Shown: positions 1-8,463 of the stretch, piece after piece
How positions within the stretch are numbered: the stretch's first letter is position 1
Layout of the letters: the number at the start of each line of letters is the position of its first letter
NCBI GenBank assembly: GCA_021732665.1
Contig: JAKFUL010000031.1
Span: forward strand, 1-64,000
DNA length: 64,000 bases
Direction of reading: 5' to 3'
From: Acetobacteraceae bacterium
Lineage (GTDB): Bacteria > Pseudomonadota > Alphaproteobacteria > Acetobacterales > Acetobacteraceae
Notes under the pieces: generated by a model
Database searches by the model: none
Told to the model about the DNA's origin: nothing
Seen by the model: the letters and a program-made list of their open reading frames with translations, nothing else
Translations under genes and position numbers: made by a program

Positions 1-242
1 ACCCGTCCCTGGCCCCCATCGCCGCCCGCCTCGGCTGCACGCCGGCACAGGTGGCACTGGCCTGGGCGCTGGCGCAGGGGCCTGTCTCCGTCATCCCCAA
101 GGCCGCAAACGCTGCGCGGCAGGCGGAGAACCTGGCCGCCGCCGGCATCACCCTCCCGGCCGCGGACATCGCCGAGATCGCCGTCATCGCCACCCGCCGG
201 CGCTTCGTGAACCCCGCCTTCGCGCCGGACTGGGCCGCCTGA
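1..242 (+). CDS. Aldo/keto reductase, C-terminal part only
   Basis: The reading frame is open from the window edge (first full codon at base 3) to TGA at 240-242, so only about 79 C-terminal residues are visible. They contain the pattern typical of the last helices of aldo/keto reductases: a TPAQVALAWAL stretch, a VIPKAA segment that normally contacts the NADPH phosphate, and NLAAAGITL before the end. The family reduces aldehydes and ketones with NADPH in the cytoplasm. The catalytic Asp/Tyr/Lys/His lie outside the window, so activity and substrate cannot be judged. Confidence 0.8.
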   Translation, partial: PSLAPIAARLGCTPAQVALAWALAQGPVSVIPKAANAARQAENLAAAGITLPAADIAEIAVIATRRRFVNPAFAPDWAA

Positions 243-306
243 CGACACTTGCCTACCCCCCCCGGTTCGGGCGATAGGCTCGGCGTCTCCATGCAAGGAT
301 AACGAC

Positions 307-705
307 ATGGCCGAAGAGGATGAGGACGAGGCACCGGAGCTGGGCATTGCGCTCGAAACCGTGGCCACCATCGCCGATCTGCTGAATGCCCTGGAAGATG
401 ACGACCTCGACGAGGAGGACGACGTCGACGAGGAGGATGAAGATGAGGACGAGCTCGACGAGGAACTCGTCGAGGAGATGGTCAATGAGCTGAGCGAGCC
501 GGAGCAGGCGGCCCTGGTCGCCCTGGCCCTGGTCGGCCGTGGCGATCACGAGCCGGAGGAATGGGCCGAGGCGGTCAAGGCCGCTTCGCTGCGCAATGCC
601 AAATCCGACCCGGCGCAGTATCTGCTGGGCCTGGAGGGTGCCGGCTACCTGTTGGGCGAGGGGCTGGCCGCCTTCGGCATCTCGCTGGATGAAATAGAGC
701 GGTGA
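307..705 (+). CDS. Highly acidic DUF3775-like protein
   Basis: A 132-residue cytoplasmic protein with no signal peptide or membrane segment. Residues 36-60 are almost entirely Asp and Glu. The C-terminal half (about 62-132) resembles DUF3775: LSEPEQAALVALALVGRGD, then EPEEWAEA and a LLGEGLAAFGISLDEIE ending. The family has no established function. An AAGGAT ribosome site lies six bases before the ATG at 307. The acidic run is inserted in the middle of the domain rather than at an end, so it may be a lineage-specific expansion. It is followed at once by a small exported protein. Confidence 0.75.
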   Translation: MAEEDEDEAPELGIALETVATIADLLNALEDDDLDEEDDVDEEDEDEDELDEELVEEMVNELSEPEQAALVALALVGRGDHEPEEWAEAVKAASLRNAKSDPAQYLLGLEGAGYLLGEGLAAFGISLDEIER

Positions 706-746
706 GGCGCTTGCACCGGCGCCAGCGGTTGCCCATGCTCTGTGGC

Positions 747-1061
747 ATGCGCCAGATTCTGACCGCCGGCCTGCTCCTCACCGCCCTTGCCGGAACCGCG
801 TCGGCGCAATCCTGGCCCGGCGAGACCGGGCTTGCGCGCGACGGCTTTCGCGGCTCGATCGAGGCCTTTGACCGCTTTCGTTTGGCCGAGAACCCCCGCC
901 TGCGCGGCGAGGATGAGCGGGAGCGGGTGAGCGGCTGGGTCGGCGCCGTGCGCGGCTGGCTGGAATCGCAGTATGACAAGGTCGGCCAGACCGATGGCGA
1001 CAGCGCGCGGCATTTCAACCTCCGGCGGGAATGGGAAGGCGATCTCGGGAGGCGCCGCTGA
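747..1061 (+). CDS. Small exported protein of unknown function
   Basis: About 104 residues from the ATG at 747, starting with a clear Sec signal peptide (MRQILTAGLLLTALAGTASA, probable cleavage after ASA). Upstream in-frame starts at 702 and 735 would put a charged extension before the signal, so 747 is preferred. The mature part is rich in Arg, Glu and Trp and has no motif I recognise. The stop overlaps the next start by one base (TGATG), so the protein is probably co-translated with the lipoprotein that follows. No function is proposed. Confidence 0.65.
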   Translation: MRQILTAGLLLTALAGTASAQSWPGETGLARDGFRGSIEAFDRFRLAENPRLRGEDERERVSGWVGAVRGWLESQYDKVGQTDGDSARHFNLRREWEGDLGRRR

Positions 1062-1459
1062 TGGCCCGCCTGACCCCCGCCCTGGCATTGCTGCTGTTGG
1101 CCGGCTGTGCCGAGACGGCGCCCCCGGCCGCCGTGGTCGGCAATGTTCCGCCGCCGCCGCCCTCGCGCTTCGATGGCAATTACCGCGGCACGGCCACGCG
1201 CAGCTTCGGCACCCAGACGGAATGCGGCCAGCCCGGCATCCCGCTGGCGATGGTGGTGGCCCAGGGCCGCGCCACAGGCGCCCTGCCCGCGCAGGGCGAG
1301 GCACGCGGTGTCGTCTCGGCCGATGGCGACCTGGTCTTGCGCGGCAGTCTCGACGCAGGGCAGCGGGCCAGCGGCCGGATCAGCGACAGCGGCGCATTCA
1401 CCGCACGCTTCCAGACCGGCCGCTGCGCCTGGGACATCCGGCTCAACCGCGGCGCCTGA
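1061..1459 (+). CDS. Small lipoprotein of unknown function
   Basis: A 132-residue predicted lipoprotein. The ATG at 1061 overlaps the previous stop, and the N-terminus MARLTPALALLLLAGC carries a lipobox (LAGC) with Cys16 as the acylation site. A proline-rich linker follows, then a beta-rich domain beginning FDGNYRGTATR with two cysteines (near RCAWDIR and TQTECGQ) that could pair. The FDGxYxGT pattern recurs in uncharacterised alphaproteobacterial periplasmic proteins. Its partner is the exported protein immediately upstream. An in-frame start at 1031 would add ten charged residues before the signal and is less likely. Confidence 0.7.
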   Translation: MARLTPALALLLLAGCAETAPPAAVVGNVPPPPPSRFDGNYRGTATRSFGTQTECGQPGIPLAMVVAQGRATGALPAQGEARGVVSADGDLVLRGSLDAGQRASGRISDSGAFTARFQTGRCAWDIRLNRGA

Positions 1460-1557
1460 CGATCAGTTTCGGCAATGATGGGCATTCGCCGTAGCGCATG
1501 GGCTTTGCTTCCTCCATGCGATAAGCCCGCCTGGAAAACCCCTCATGGAGGCCCGCT

Positions 1558-2145
1558 ATGACCGAACTCTCCCCCCTTGCACTCGACCAGCTGTTCCGCG
1601 AGGCGCGGACGCACAACAAATGGCAGGACCGGCCGGTCACCGACGACCAGCTCCAGGCGCTGTATGACGTGCTGAAATTCGGCCCGACCTCGGCCAATTG
1701 CAGCCCGGCGCGGTTCGTCTTCGTGCGCTCCCCGGAAGGCCGCGCCAAGCTCAAGGAATCGCTGAGCCCAGGCAATATCGAGAAGACCATGACCGCCCCG
1801 GTCACCGTCATCGTCGCGCATGATCCGAAATTCTACGACCTGCTGCCCAAGCTCTTCCCGCATGCCGATGCCAAGAGCTGGTTCAGCGGCAACTACACGC
1901 TGGCCGAGCAGACCGCCTTCCGCAACGGCACGCTGCAGGGTGGCTACCTGGTACTGGCGGCCCGGGCGCTTGGGCTGGATGCGGGGCCGATGAGCGGCTT
2001 CGATGCCGGGAAGGTGGAGGATGCCTTCCTGACCGAAACCGGCTGGAAGGCGAATTTCCTGATCAATCTGGGCTATGGCCAGCCTGACGGCCTGTTCTCC
2101 CGCGGCCCGCGGCTGGATTTTTCCGAAGCCTGCCGCCTCGCCTGA
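1558..2145 (+). CDS. Malonic semialdehyde reductase / RutE-like nitroreductase
   Basis: A 195-residue FMN-dependent nitroreductase-fold protein. The N-terminus ([14 protein letters not shown]), the [17 protein letters not shown] segment and the [20 protein letters not shown] ending match the RutE/HadB branch, which reduces malonic semialdehyde to 3-hydroxypropionate in the pyrimidine Rut pathway. No other rut genes are nearby, so the substrate here may be a different enal or quinone. Length is normal for the branch. GGAGG lies six bases before the ATG, which fixes the start. The gene is monocistronic and converges on the small membrane protein gene at 2172. Confidence 0.82.
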   Translation: MTELSPLALDQLFREARTHNKWQDRPVTDDQLQALYDVLKFGPTSANCSPARFVFVRSPEGRAKLKESLSPGNIEKTMTAPVTVIVAHDPKFYDLLPKLFPHADAKSWFSGNYTLAEQTAFRNGTLQGGYLVLAARALGLDAGPMSGFDAGKVEDAFLTETGWKANFLINLGYGQPDGLFSRGPRLDFSEACRLA

Positions 2146-2171
2146 AGGGCCGCGCGCCCCGACGGGGTCGT

Positions 2172-2399
2172 TCAGCCGTTGGTCAGGCGAACCCCGTGGC
2201 GAGGCCGGGCCTCCTCGGCCCTCACCGAAAGCGCCAGCGCGGCACGCAGCCGCGCATCCTCCCGCAACCGGATCAGGCGAGTCGACTGGCCACCACGCCG
2301 GCGCTCATCCATCCAGATGATCGCCAGCGGCACCACGGCCAGCGCCAGCATGAACGCCAACAGCAGCCCGGGCGCCAGATGCAGCGGAAGCGTTGGCAT
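2172..2399 (-). CDS. Small single-pass membrane protein
   Basis: A 75-residue protein. From the ATG at 2399 it begins with one hydrophobic segment (LAPGLLLAFMLALAVVPLAIIW, about residues 8-29) followed by a basic cytoplasmic tail rich in Arg (DERRRGG). A longer frame to 2459 exists, but the added residues are not membrane-like. There is no recognisable domain. It is transcribed divergently from the PepSY protein gene, sharing about 130 bp of intergenic DNA. Support is the composition and topology only. Confidence 0.45.
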   Translation of the reverse strand: MPTLPLHLAPGLLLAFMLALAVVPLAIIWMDERRRGGQSTRLIRLREDARLRAALALSVRAEEARPRHGVRLTNG

Positions 2400-2529
2400 G
2401 GAATTCTCCGTATCTTCTGGCGCGCAGGCCACGTTCTTTATGACCCCCTTATGCTCCACCCCGTCTGAACCGGGCCTGAGCGTGGCGTTCAGGCAGTATT
2501 CAGCTCCATCACCGTTTCATGAGTGCGAT

Positions 2530-2847
2530 ATGCGCCGCAACCTCCTGCTCCTTTGCACCACCGGTCTCTTCAGCCCGCCACCAGCGCGGGCGCAGGAGCG
2601 GCGGGACCATGAACGCGCCCGCGCCGCGCTGGAGGCCGGCGAAATCCGCCCCCTCGCCGAGATTTTGGCCGAGGTCGAACGCCGCTATCGCGGCCGCGTC
2701 ATCGAAGCCGATCTGGAGCGCGATGACGGGCAATGGCTCTACGAGCTGAAAATCCTGCCGCCCAATGGCCGCATGTTCGTCGTCGAGATCGATGCCGCGA
2801 CCGGCGCCCTGCTGCGCTCCCGCGGCCAGGTGCAGGAGCTACGCTGA
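2530..2847 (+). CDS. Secreted PepSY-domain protein
   Basis: A 105-residue protein from the ATG at 2530. It has an N-terminal signal (MRRNLLLLCTTGLF, probable cleavage at ARA-Q) and one PepSY domain: EIRPLAEILAEVERRYRGRVIEADLE, then WLYELKILPPNGRMFVVEIDAATGALL. PepSY proteins of this size sit in the periplasm, are thought to restrain proteases, and are often encoded beside two-component systems. No such system is next to it here. Longer in-frame starts (2179) add low-complexity sequence without a signal and were rejected. Confidence 0.78.
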   Translation: MRRNLLLLCTTGLFSPPPARAQERRDHERARAALEAGEIRPLAEILAEVERRYRGRVIEADLERDDGQWLYELKILPPNGRMFVVEIDAATGALLRSRGQVQELR

Positions 2848-2906
2848 GCACTGGACAGGCCGCCAACTGGGGCTAGCCTGCGGCGATCATTCCAGGAGGC
2901 TCCGCA

Positions 2907-4067
2907 GTGGCGGCTTTGTCGCGTTTCAAGGTTCTCGATCTCACCCGCGTGCGCGCGGGGCCGACCTGCGTGCGGCAATTGGCGGATTGGGGCGCCGATG
3001 TGGTGAAGGTGGAAATGCCGGAGGGGCTGGATGCCGGCGACCCGATGGGTGGCCCGCGCATGGGCCCCGATTTCCAGAACCTGCACCGCAACAAGCGCGG
3101 CCTGACGCTGAACCTGAAATCGCCCGAGGGTGTGGCCATCTTCAGGAAGCTGGTCGAAGGCGCCGATGTGGTGGTGGAGAACTACCGCCCGGATGTGAAG
3201 CACCGGCTGGGCGTGGATTACGCGGCGCTGTCCGCGATCAATCCGAAGCTGGTCTATGCCTCGATCTCGGGCTTCGGCCAGGACGGGCCTTATGCCGGCA
3301 GGCCGGGCTTCGACCAGATCGCCCAGGGCATGGGCGGGCTGATGTCGATCACCGGCGAACCCGGGAAAGGCCCGATGCGGGTCGGCATCCCCGTGGCCGA
3401 TCTCTGCGCCGGTCTCTTCGCCGCCATGGGCATCCTCACCGCGCTGCTGGAGCGCGAGACCTCGGGGCGCGGGCAATGGGTGCAGACCTCGCTGCTCCAG
3501 GCGCAGGCCTTCATGCTGGATTTCCAGGCCGCGCGCTGGCTGATGGCCGGCGACATCCCGAAGCAGGCCGGCAATGACCACCCGACCTCCATCCCCACCG
3601 GCGTGTTCACGACCAGCGATGGCGCGATGAACATCGCGGCGTCCGGCCAGGCCATCTATGCCCGTTTCGCCAAGGTCATGGGCCACCCGGAATGGCTGGA
3701 TGACGAGCGCTTCGCCACCGGCGCCGCGCGGTCGAAGAACCGCCACGCGCTGAACGCGCTGATCGACGAGGCCACCCGCTCCAACACCACCGCCCATTGG
3801 GTGGAGGCGCTGAACGAAGCCGGCGTGCCCTGCGGCCCGATCAACAACATGCAGCAGGTCTTCGAGGACCCGCAGGTCCAGCACCTCGGCATCGCGCAGA
3901 CGCTGGACAAGACCACCTATCTCGGCCAGCCCTTTACCCTGTCGCGCACGGCATCGGCCATCACCGCCCATCCGCCCGGCATTGGCGAGCACAGCGCGGC
4001 CATCCTGGCCGAGGCTGGCTACACGGCGGAACAGATCGCCGATTTCAAGGCAAGGCAGATCGTATGA
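2907..4067 (+). CDS. CaiB/BaiF family CoA-transferase
   Basis: A 386-residue class III CoA-transferase that moves CoA between carboxylic acids such as formyl-, oxalyl-, succinyl- or carnitinyl-CoA. The N-terminal FKVLDLTRVRAGPTC, the NLKSPEG and ENYRPDV motifs and the AGRPGFDQIAQGMGG stretch are characteristic. The conserved catalytic Asp falls at about residue 165 in PVADLCAG. The start is GTG at 2907 with AGGAGG seven bases upstream. Its stop overlaps the start of the Bug receptor by four bases (ATGA), so uptake of an organic acid and its CoA activation are probably made together. The substrate is not deducible from sequence. Confidence 0.9.
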   Translation: MAALSRFKVLDLTRVRAGPTCVRQLADWGADVVKVEMPEGLDAGDPMGGPRMGPDFQNLHRNKRGLTLNLKSPEGVAIFRKLVEGADVVVENYRPDVKHRLGVDYAALSAINPKLVYASISGFGQDGPYAGRPGFDQIAQGMGGLMSITGEPGKGPMRVGIPVADLCAGLFAAMGILTALLERETSGRGQWVQTSLLQAQAFMLDFQAARWLMAGDIPKQAGNDHPTSIPTGVFTTSDGAMNIAASGQAIYARFAKVMGHPEWLDDERFATGAARSKNRHALNALIDEATRSNTTAHWVEALNEAGVPCGPINNMQQVFEDPQVQHLGIAQTLDKTTYLGQPFTLSRTASAITAHPPGIGEHSAAILAEAGYTAEQIADFKARQIV

Positions 4068-5020
4068 TCCCGCGCCGCCTGCTCCTGGCCGGCCTGGCCG
4101 CCCCGGGGCTGGCGTGCGCGCAATGGGCGCCGACCCGACCCATCCGCATCGTCGTCGGCTTCTCCGCCGGTGGCGGCACGGACATCACCATCCGCACCAT
4201 GGCGGCACGGCTGCAGGCCTCGCTCGGCCAGCCCATCGTGGTGGAGAACCGGCCCGGCGCCTCGGGCAACCTGGCCAGCGAGGCGGTGCTGCGCGCGCCC
4301 CCCGATGGCCATACGCTGCTGATGGGCACCATCGCGGCGCTGGCCATCAACCCCACGCTGTTTCGCAACCTCGGCTTCGACCCCAGGGTGGATTTCTCGC
4401 CGATCAGCCTGACGGGTGACATCCTCAACGTCTTCGTCTGCGCGCCGGAAAAGCCCTTTGCCGATTTCTCGGCCCTGCTCGCCGCCGCCCGGGCGCGGCC
4501 CGACACCCTGAGCAACGGCCATTCCGGCGTGGGTGGCAGCGGGCATCTGGCCGGCGCCCTGCTCGATGCCATGGCGGGCATCCGGACCATTCAGGTGAGC
4601 TATCGCGGCGGCGGCGCGCTGATCGCCGATATCATTTCGGGCAAGGTGGATTTCTCCTGCGCCACGGCCAGCACGACGCTGCCGCATATCGAAAGCGGCC
4701 GCCTCCGCGCGTTGGCGGTGCCCAGCCCCGCACGCAGCCCGCTGCTGCCCAACACGCCCGCGGTGGCCGAGACCCTGCCGGGCTATGCCGTCGCCAACTG
4801 GAACGCGCTGGTCGGCCCGCGCGGCATGGCGCCCGAGGTGGTGGCCAGGCTGAACCTGGCGATGCGCGAGGCGTTGGCTGACCCGGAGGTGGCCGCCAAC
4901 CTCCGCCGCCATGGGGTGGAGCCGGCGCCGAGCACGCCCGCGGAACTCGCCCGCTTCATCCGCGAGGAGACGGAAAAATGGGCGCCGGTGATCCGCGCCA
5001 GCGGCGCCACGGTGGATTAA
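4064..5020 (+). CDS. Bug/TctC family tripartite-tricarboxylate receptor
   Basis: A 318-residue periplasmic solute receptor. It has a signal (MIPRRLLLAGLAAPGLACA) and Bug hallmarks: RPIRIVVGFSAGGGTDI, VENRPGASGNLASE, a PDGHTLL turn and VSYRGGGALI. The family binds carboxylates (tricarboxylates, dicarboxylates, nicotinate and others) for TctAB membrane proteins. No tctA or tctB is present in the window. The gene is coupled by a 4-base overlap to the CoA-transferase, suggesting an organic acid ligand. It converges on the ABC operon, whose last stop lies in the same bases (5017-5020). Confidence 0.92.
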   Translation: MIPRRLLLAGLAAPGLACAQWAPTRPIRIVVGFSAGGGTDITIRTMAARLQASLGQPIVVENRPGASGNLASEAVLRAPPDGHTLLMGTIAALAINPTLFRNLGFDPRVDFSPISLTGDILNVFVCAPEKPFADFSALLAAARARPDTLSNGHSGVGGSGHLAGALLDAMAGIRTIQVSYRGGGALIADIISGKVDFSCATASTTLPHIESGRLRALAVPSPARSPLLPNTPAVAETLPGYAVANWNALVGPRGMAPEVVARLNLAMREALADPEVAANLRRHGVEPAPSTPAELARFIREETEKWAPVIRASGATVD

Positions 5021-6603
5021 CCGCCGAGCATCCCCCGCCCCGGCACCGCCGCCAGCAGGCTTTGCGTGTAGGCATGGGAGGGGTGTTCGAAGACCTGACC
5101 GATGGTGCCGGCTTCCACCACCAGCCCGTTCTGCATCACCGCCACCTCGTCGCAAAGCTGCGCCGCCACGCGCAGATCATGGGTGATGAACAGGATGGAG
5201 AGGCCGAGGCGCGCCTGCAGCCCGCGCAGCAATTCCAGCACCTGCGCCTGTACGCTGACGTCCAGTGCCGAGACGGGCTCATCCGCCACCAGCACCTCGG
5301 GCTTCATGGCCAGCGCGCGGGCGATGCCGATGCGCTGGCGCTGGCCGCCGGAGAATTCATGCGGGAAGCGGGTGAGCGCCGAGGGCTCGAGGCCGACGAG
5401 GGCGAAGAGCTCCGCCGCCTCGGCCATCGCCTGGGCGCGGGCGGTGCCGGCGGCGATGGGGCCCTGCGCCACCTGGTCGCCCACCTTTCGGCGCGGGTTG
5501 AGCGAGGCGTAGGGGTCCTGGAAGACCATCTGCACCAGATGCGCGGCGGCCTGTCGGGCGCGTGGCAGGGGGCTGCCGGCGATGCGGATCTCGCCGCCAT
5601 CGAAGCCCAGAAGGCCCACGGCGCAACGGGCCAGGGTGGATTTGCCGGAGCCGCTTTCGCCCACGATGCCCAGCGTCGAACCACGCCGCAGCGTGACGGA
5701 GACGCCATCCAATGCCCGCGCCGCGCGGCGGCGGCGAAAAATTCCGGCCGGGCGATAGGTTTTTTGCAGGTTGCTGATCTCCAGCACCGCCTCGGGCGAG
5801 ATCTCGCGCGGCGGCGGCGCCCGCAGCCCGGGCACGGCGGCCAGCAGGCGGCGGGTATACTCATGCACCGGCGCCGTCAGCACCTGTTCGGCGCTGCCCT
5901 GTTCCACCACCACGCCCTGCTGCATCACCGCCACCCTGTCCGCGATCTCCGCCACCACGCCGAAATCATGGGTGATGAACAGCACGGCAGTGCCGCGGCG
6001 CTGCTGCAATTCGCGGATCAGGGTCAGGATTTGCGCCTGGGTCGTGACATCGAGCGCGGTGGTCGGCTCGTCGCAGATCAGCAGCTCGGGTTCCAAGGCG
6101 AGGGCCATGGCGATCATCACGCGCTGGCGCTGGCCGCCGGAGAGCTCGTGCGGATAGGCGCGCAGCGCGCCCTCGGGGTCGGGCAGGGCGACTTCCTTCA
6201 GCGCCGCCAGGCTGCGCGCGGCGATGGCGTCCGCCGCCAGCTCGGTGTGCGTCCGCCACATTTCCGCCAGCTGGTCGCCCACGGCCATGAGCGGGTTCAG
6301 CGCCGTCATCGGCTCCTGGAAGACCATGGCGATGCGGCTGCCGCGCAGGCGGCGCAGCGCCTCGTCGGGCAGGGAGGCGAGGTCGGTCTCGCCGAGCATT
6401 ACCCGGCCGGATTCGACGCGCACCCCGGGCGCCATCAGCCGCATGATGGTGGTGGCGGTGACCGATTTGCCCGAACCGCTTTCGCCGACGACGCAGAGGA
6501 TTTCTCCGGCCTCGATGCTCAGCGAGACGCGGGTCAGCGCATGCTGACGGTCGGCGCCTTTCGGCAGCGCCACCGTCAGGTCCTCAATCGCGAGAAGGCT
6601 CAT
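5017..6603 (-). CDS. Fused oligopeptide-type ABC transporter ATPase (two nucleotide-binding domains)
   Basis: A 528-residue cytoplasmic ATPase with two complete ABC modules. Module 1 spans roughly residues 1-260 (Walker A GESGSGKS, signature LSGGQ, Walker [13 protein letters not shown]). Module 2 spans roughly 270-520 ([25 protein letters not shown]). This is the DppD+DppF arrangement seen naturally in YejF/GsiA, so the fusion is not a mutation. It energises the two permeases upstream. It is the last gene of the VOC - binding protein - permease - permease - ATPase operon, separated from the second permease by 58 bases. Confidence 0.93.
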   Translation of the reverse strand: MSLLAIEDLTVALPKGADRQHALTRVSLSIEAGEILCVVGESGSGKSVTATTIMRLMAPGVRVESGRVMLGETDLASLPDEALRRLRGSRIAMVFQEPMTALNPLMAVGDQLAEMWRTHTELAADAIAARSLAALKEVALPDPEGALRAYPHELSGGQRQRVMIAMALALEPELLICDEPTTALDVTTQAQILTLIRELQQRRGTAVLFITHDFGVVAEIADRVAVMQQGVVVEQGSAEQVLTAPVHEYTRRLLAAVPGLRAPPPREISPEAVLEISNLQKTYRPAGIFRRRRAARALDGVSVTLRRGSTLGIVGESGSGKSTLARCAVGLLGFDGGEIRIAGSPLPRARQAAAHLVQMVFQDPYASLNPRRKVGDQVAQGPIAAGTARAQAMAEAAELFALVGLEPSALTRFPHEFSGGQRQRIGIARALAMKPEVLVADEPVSALDVSVQAQVLELLRGLQARLGLSILFITHDLRVAAQLCDEVAVMQNGLVVEAGTIGQVFEHPSHAYTQSLLAAVPGRGMLGG

Positions 6604-6661
6604 CCGACCGCCCTCGATGACCGGAGCGGCCGAAGGCGGCGGAGGTCTGAATCGATGGCCA

Positions 6662-7495
6662 TCACTTGCCGGTGATGCGCGGGTTCAGCGCGTCATTCAG
6701 CCCCTGCCCCATCAGCGAGACGCCCAAAATGGTCAGCAATATCGCCACACCGGGAATGGCCGAGACATACCACTCCACCCGCAGCACGTTGCGCCCCAGG
6801 CCGATGAGGTTGCCCCAGGACGGCACATTGGGGTCGGACAGCTGCAGGAACGCCAGCGCGCTCTCCAGCAGAATGGCCACCGCCATGACGACGCTCGCAT
6901 AGACGATCACCGGCGGCAGCGCATTGGGCAGCACCTCGCGCAGCATGAGGTGGATGTCGCCCAGCCCCTGCACCCGCGCCGCGCTGACGAATTCGCGGGT
7001 GCGGAGCGTGAGGAACTCGGCCCGCGTCAGCCGCGCCACCGGCGGCCAGGAGACCAGGCCGATGGCGATGGTCACGGTGTTGATATGCGAGCCGAACACC
7101 GCCACCAGCACCAGCAACAGCAGAAAATTCGGCAGGGTCTGGAAGGCCTCGGTGACGCGCATCAGCAGCGTGTCCACCCAGCCGCCGTAGAAACCGGCCA
7201 CGGCGCCGATGGCGATGCCGATGGCGCTGGCCACCAGCGTCGCCACGAAGCCGATCAGCAACGAGACCCGCGCGCCATGAAAAAGCTGCGCCATGATGTC
7301 GCGGCCCGAGGGATCGGTGCCGAGCGGAAAACGCGGATTGGCGCCGGGCCATTGCAGGGGGCGGCCGGCCAGTCCCAGCGGGTCCTGCGGGAACAGCAAC
7401 GGGGCCGCCAGCCCCATGCCCAGAACCATCAGCACCAGCACGGCACCCAGCAGGGCCGCGGGGTTGCGCGCATAGGCGGCCAGCGCCCGCCTCAT
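6662..7495 (-). CDS. ABC transporter permease, DppC/OppC type
   Basis: A 277-residue inner-membrane permease with about six transmembrane helices. An N-terminal NPAALLGAVLVLMVLGMGLAAP helix is followed by the periplasmic FPLGTDPSGRDIMAQLFHGAR motif of DppC-type proteins. The cytoplasmic EAA loop lies around RVQGLGDIHLMLREVLPNA. It pairs with the DppB-type permease encoded just upstream (4-base ATGA overlap at 7492-7495) to form the channel for a peptide-like or other family 5 ligand. Length and motif order are normal. Confidence 0.92.
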   Translation of the reverse strand: MRRALAAYARNPAALLGAVLVLMVLGMGLAAPLLFPQDPLGLAGRPLQWPGANPRFPLGTDPSGRDIMAQLFHGARVSLLIGFVATLVASAIGIAIGAVAGFYGGWVDTLLMRVTEAFQTLPNFLLLLVLVAVFGSHINTVTIAIGLVSWPPVARLTRAEFLTLRTREFVSAARVQGLGDIHLMLREVLPNALPPVIVYASVVMAVAILLESALAFLQLSDPNVPSWGNLIGLGRNVLRVEWYVSAIPGVAILLTILGVSLMGQGLNDALNPRITGK

Positions 7496-8463
7496 GTCCC
7501 GATCCGCGGATCCAGCCGCGCGTAGAGCAGGTCCACGCAGAAATTCACCGCGATGACCAGCAGCGCCGAGACGAAGACGATGCCCAGCAGCGTGTTGAGG
7601 TCGCGCTGCACCACGCTTTCATAGGCCAGCCGCCCCAGGCCGGGGAGCGAGAAGACGCTTTCCACGACCACCGCACCGCCCAGCATGGTGCCGGCCTGTA
7701 AGCCGATGAGCGTGACCATGGGCAGCAGTGCGTTGCGCAGCACATGACGGGTGATGATGCGCGTCTCCCGCAGCCCCTTGGCGCGCGCGGTGCGGACGAA
7801 ATCGAGGGAGAGCACCTCCAGCATCGAGGCCCGCATGATGCGCAGATAGATCGCGAGAAAAATCAGCCCGAGCGTGATGGTCGGCAGCACCAGGTGCCAG
7901 GCGATGTCCAGCGCCGCGCGCCAGCCCGTATATCCCATGGCCACATCGCCGAAGCCGCCCGCCGGCAGCCATTGCAGATGCACCGAGAACAGCACGATCG
8001 CCATCAGGCCGAACCAGAAGGAAGGGGTGGCGTAGAAGATCAACCCGACCGTCGAAATCAGCGTGTCCGGCCAGCGATTCACCCGCCGCGCGGCGATCAC
8101 CCCCAGCGCCATCCCCGCGGAGAAGGCGAGCGAGAGCGAGGCGCCCATCAGCGAGAGCGTGGCCGGCAGGCGTTCCAGAATGACGGTCGCGACCGGCTTG
8201 CCGTAGATGGCGGAGAAGCCGAGGTCGAGCCTGATCAGGCGCCAAAGATAATGGCCCAGCTGCGCCGGCACCGAAAGGTCCAGGCCGTAGAAGCGCCGCA
8301 GATCGGCGGCGATGCTGGCATCGCCGCCGCCCATCTGCGCCAGCATGGCATCCACCGTATCGCCGGGCGCGAGTTGTAGCAGCAAGAACATGCCGATGAG
8401 GATCAGCAGCAATGTGGGCAGCGAGGCGGCAAGCCGCTTCGCCGCAAGGCTCAGAAACCTCAA
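7492..8463 (-). CDS. ABC transporter permease, DppB/OppB type
   Basis: A 323-residue inner-membrane protein with about six helices. The N-terminal helix (LPTLLLILIGMFLLLQLAPGD) runs into the standard periplasmic loop of DppB homologues, then YGLDLSVPAQLGHYLWRLI and the EAA loop RTARAKGLRETRIITRHVLRNA. It overlaps the binding-protein stop by four bases and the next permease by four bases, which fixes its place in the operon. The ligand is undetermined; family 5 systems carry peptides, nickel, glutathione, sugars and opines. Confidence 0.92.
   Translation of the reverse strand: MRFLSLAAKRLAASLPTLLLILIGMFLLLQLAPGDTVDAMLAQMGGGDASIAADLRRFYGLDLSVPAQLGHYLWRLIRLDLGFSAIYGKPVATVILERLPATLSLMGASLSLAFSAGMALGVIAARRVNRWPDTLISTVGLIFYATPSFWFGLMAIVLFSVHLQWLPAGGFGDVAMGYTGWRAALDIAWHLVLPTITLGLIFLAIYLRIMRASMLEVLSLDFVRTARAKGLRETRIITRHVLRNALLPMVTLIGLQAGTMLGGAVVVESVFSLPGLGRLAYESVVQRDLNTLLGIVFVSALLVIAVNFCVDLLYARLDPRIGT

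Noticed and set aside
5017-6603. Frameshift or gene fusion artefact in the double ATPase
   Set aside because: Two-module ATPases of the YejF/GsiA type are natural, and the frame is intact throughout.
4978-6675. A 565-codon plus-strand frame opposite the fused ABC ATPase
   Set aside because: Gln/His/Arg-rich shadow; the minus strand has two complete ABC modules.
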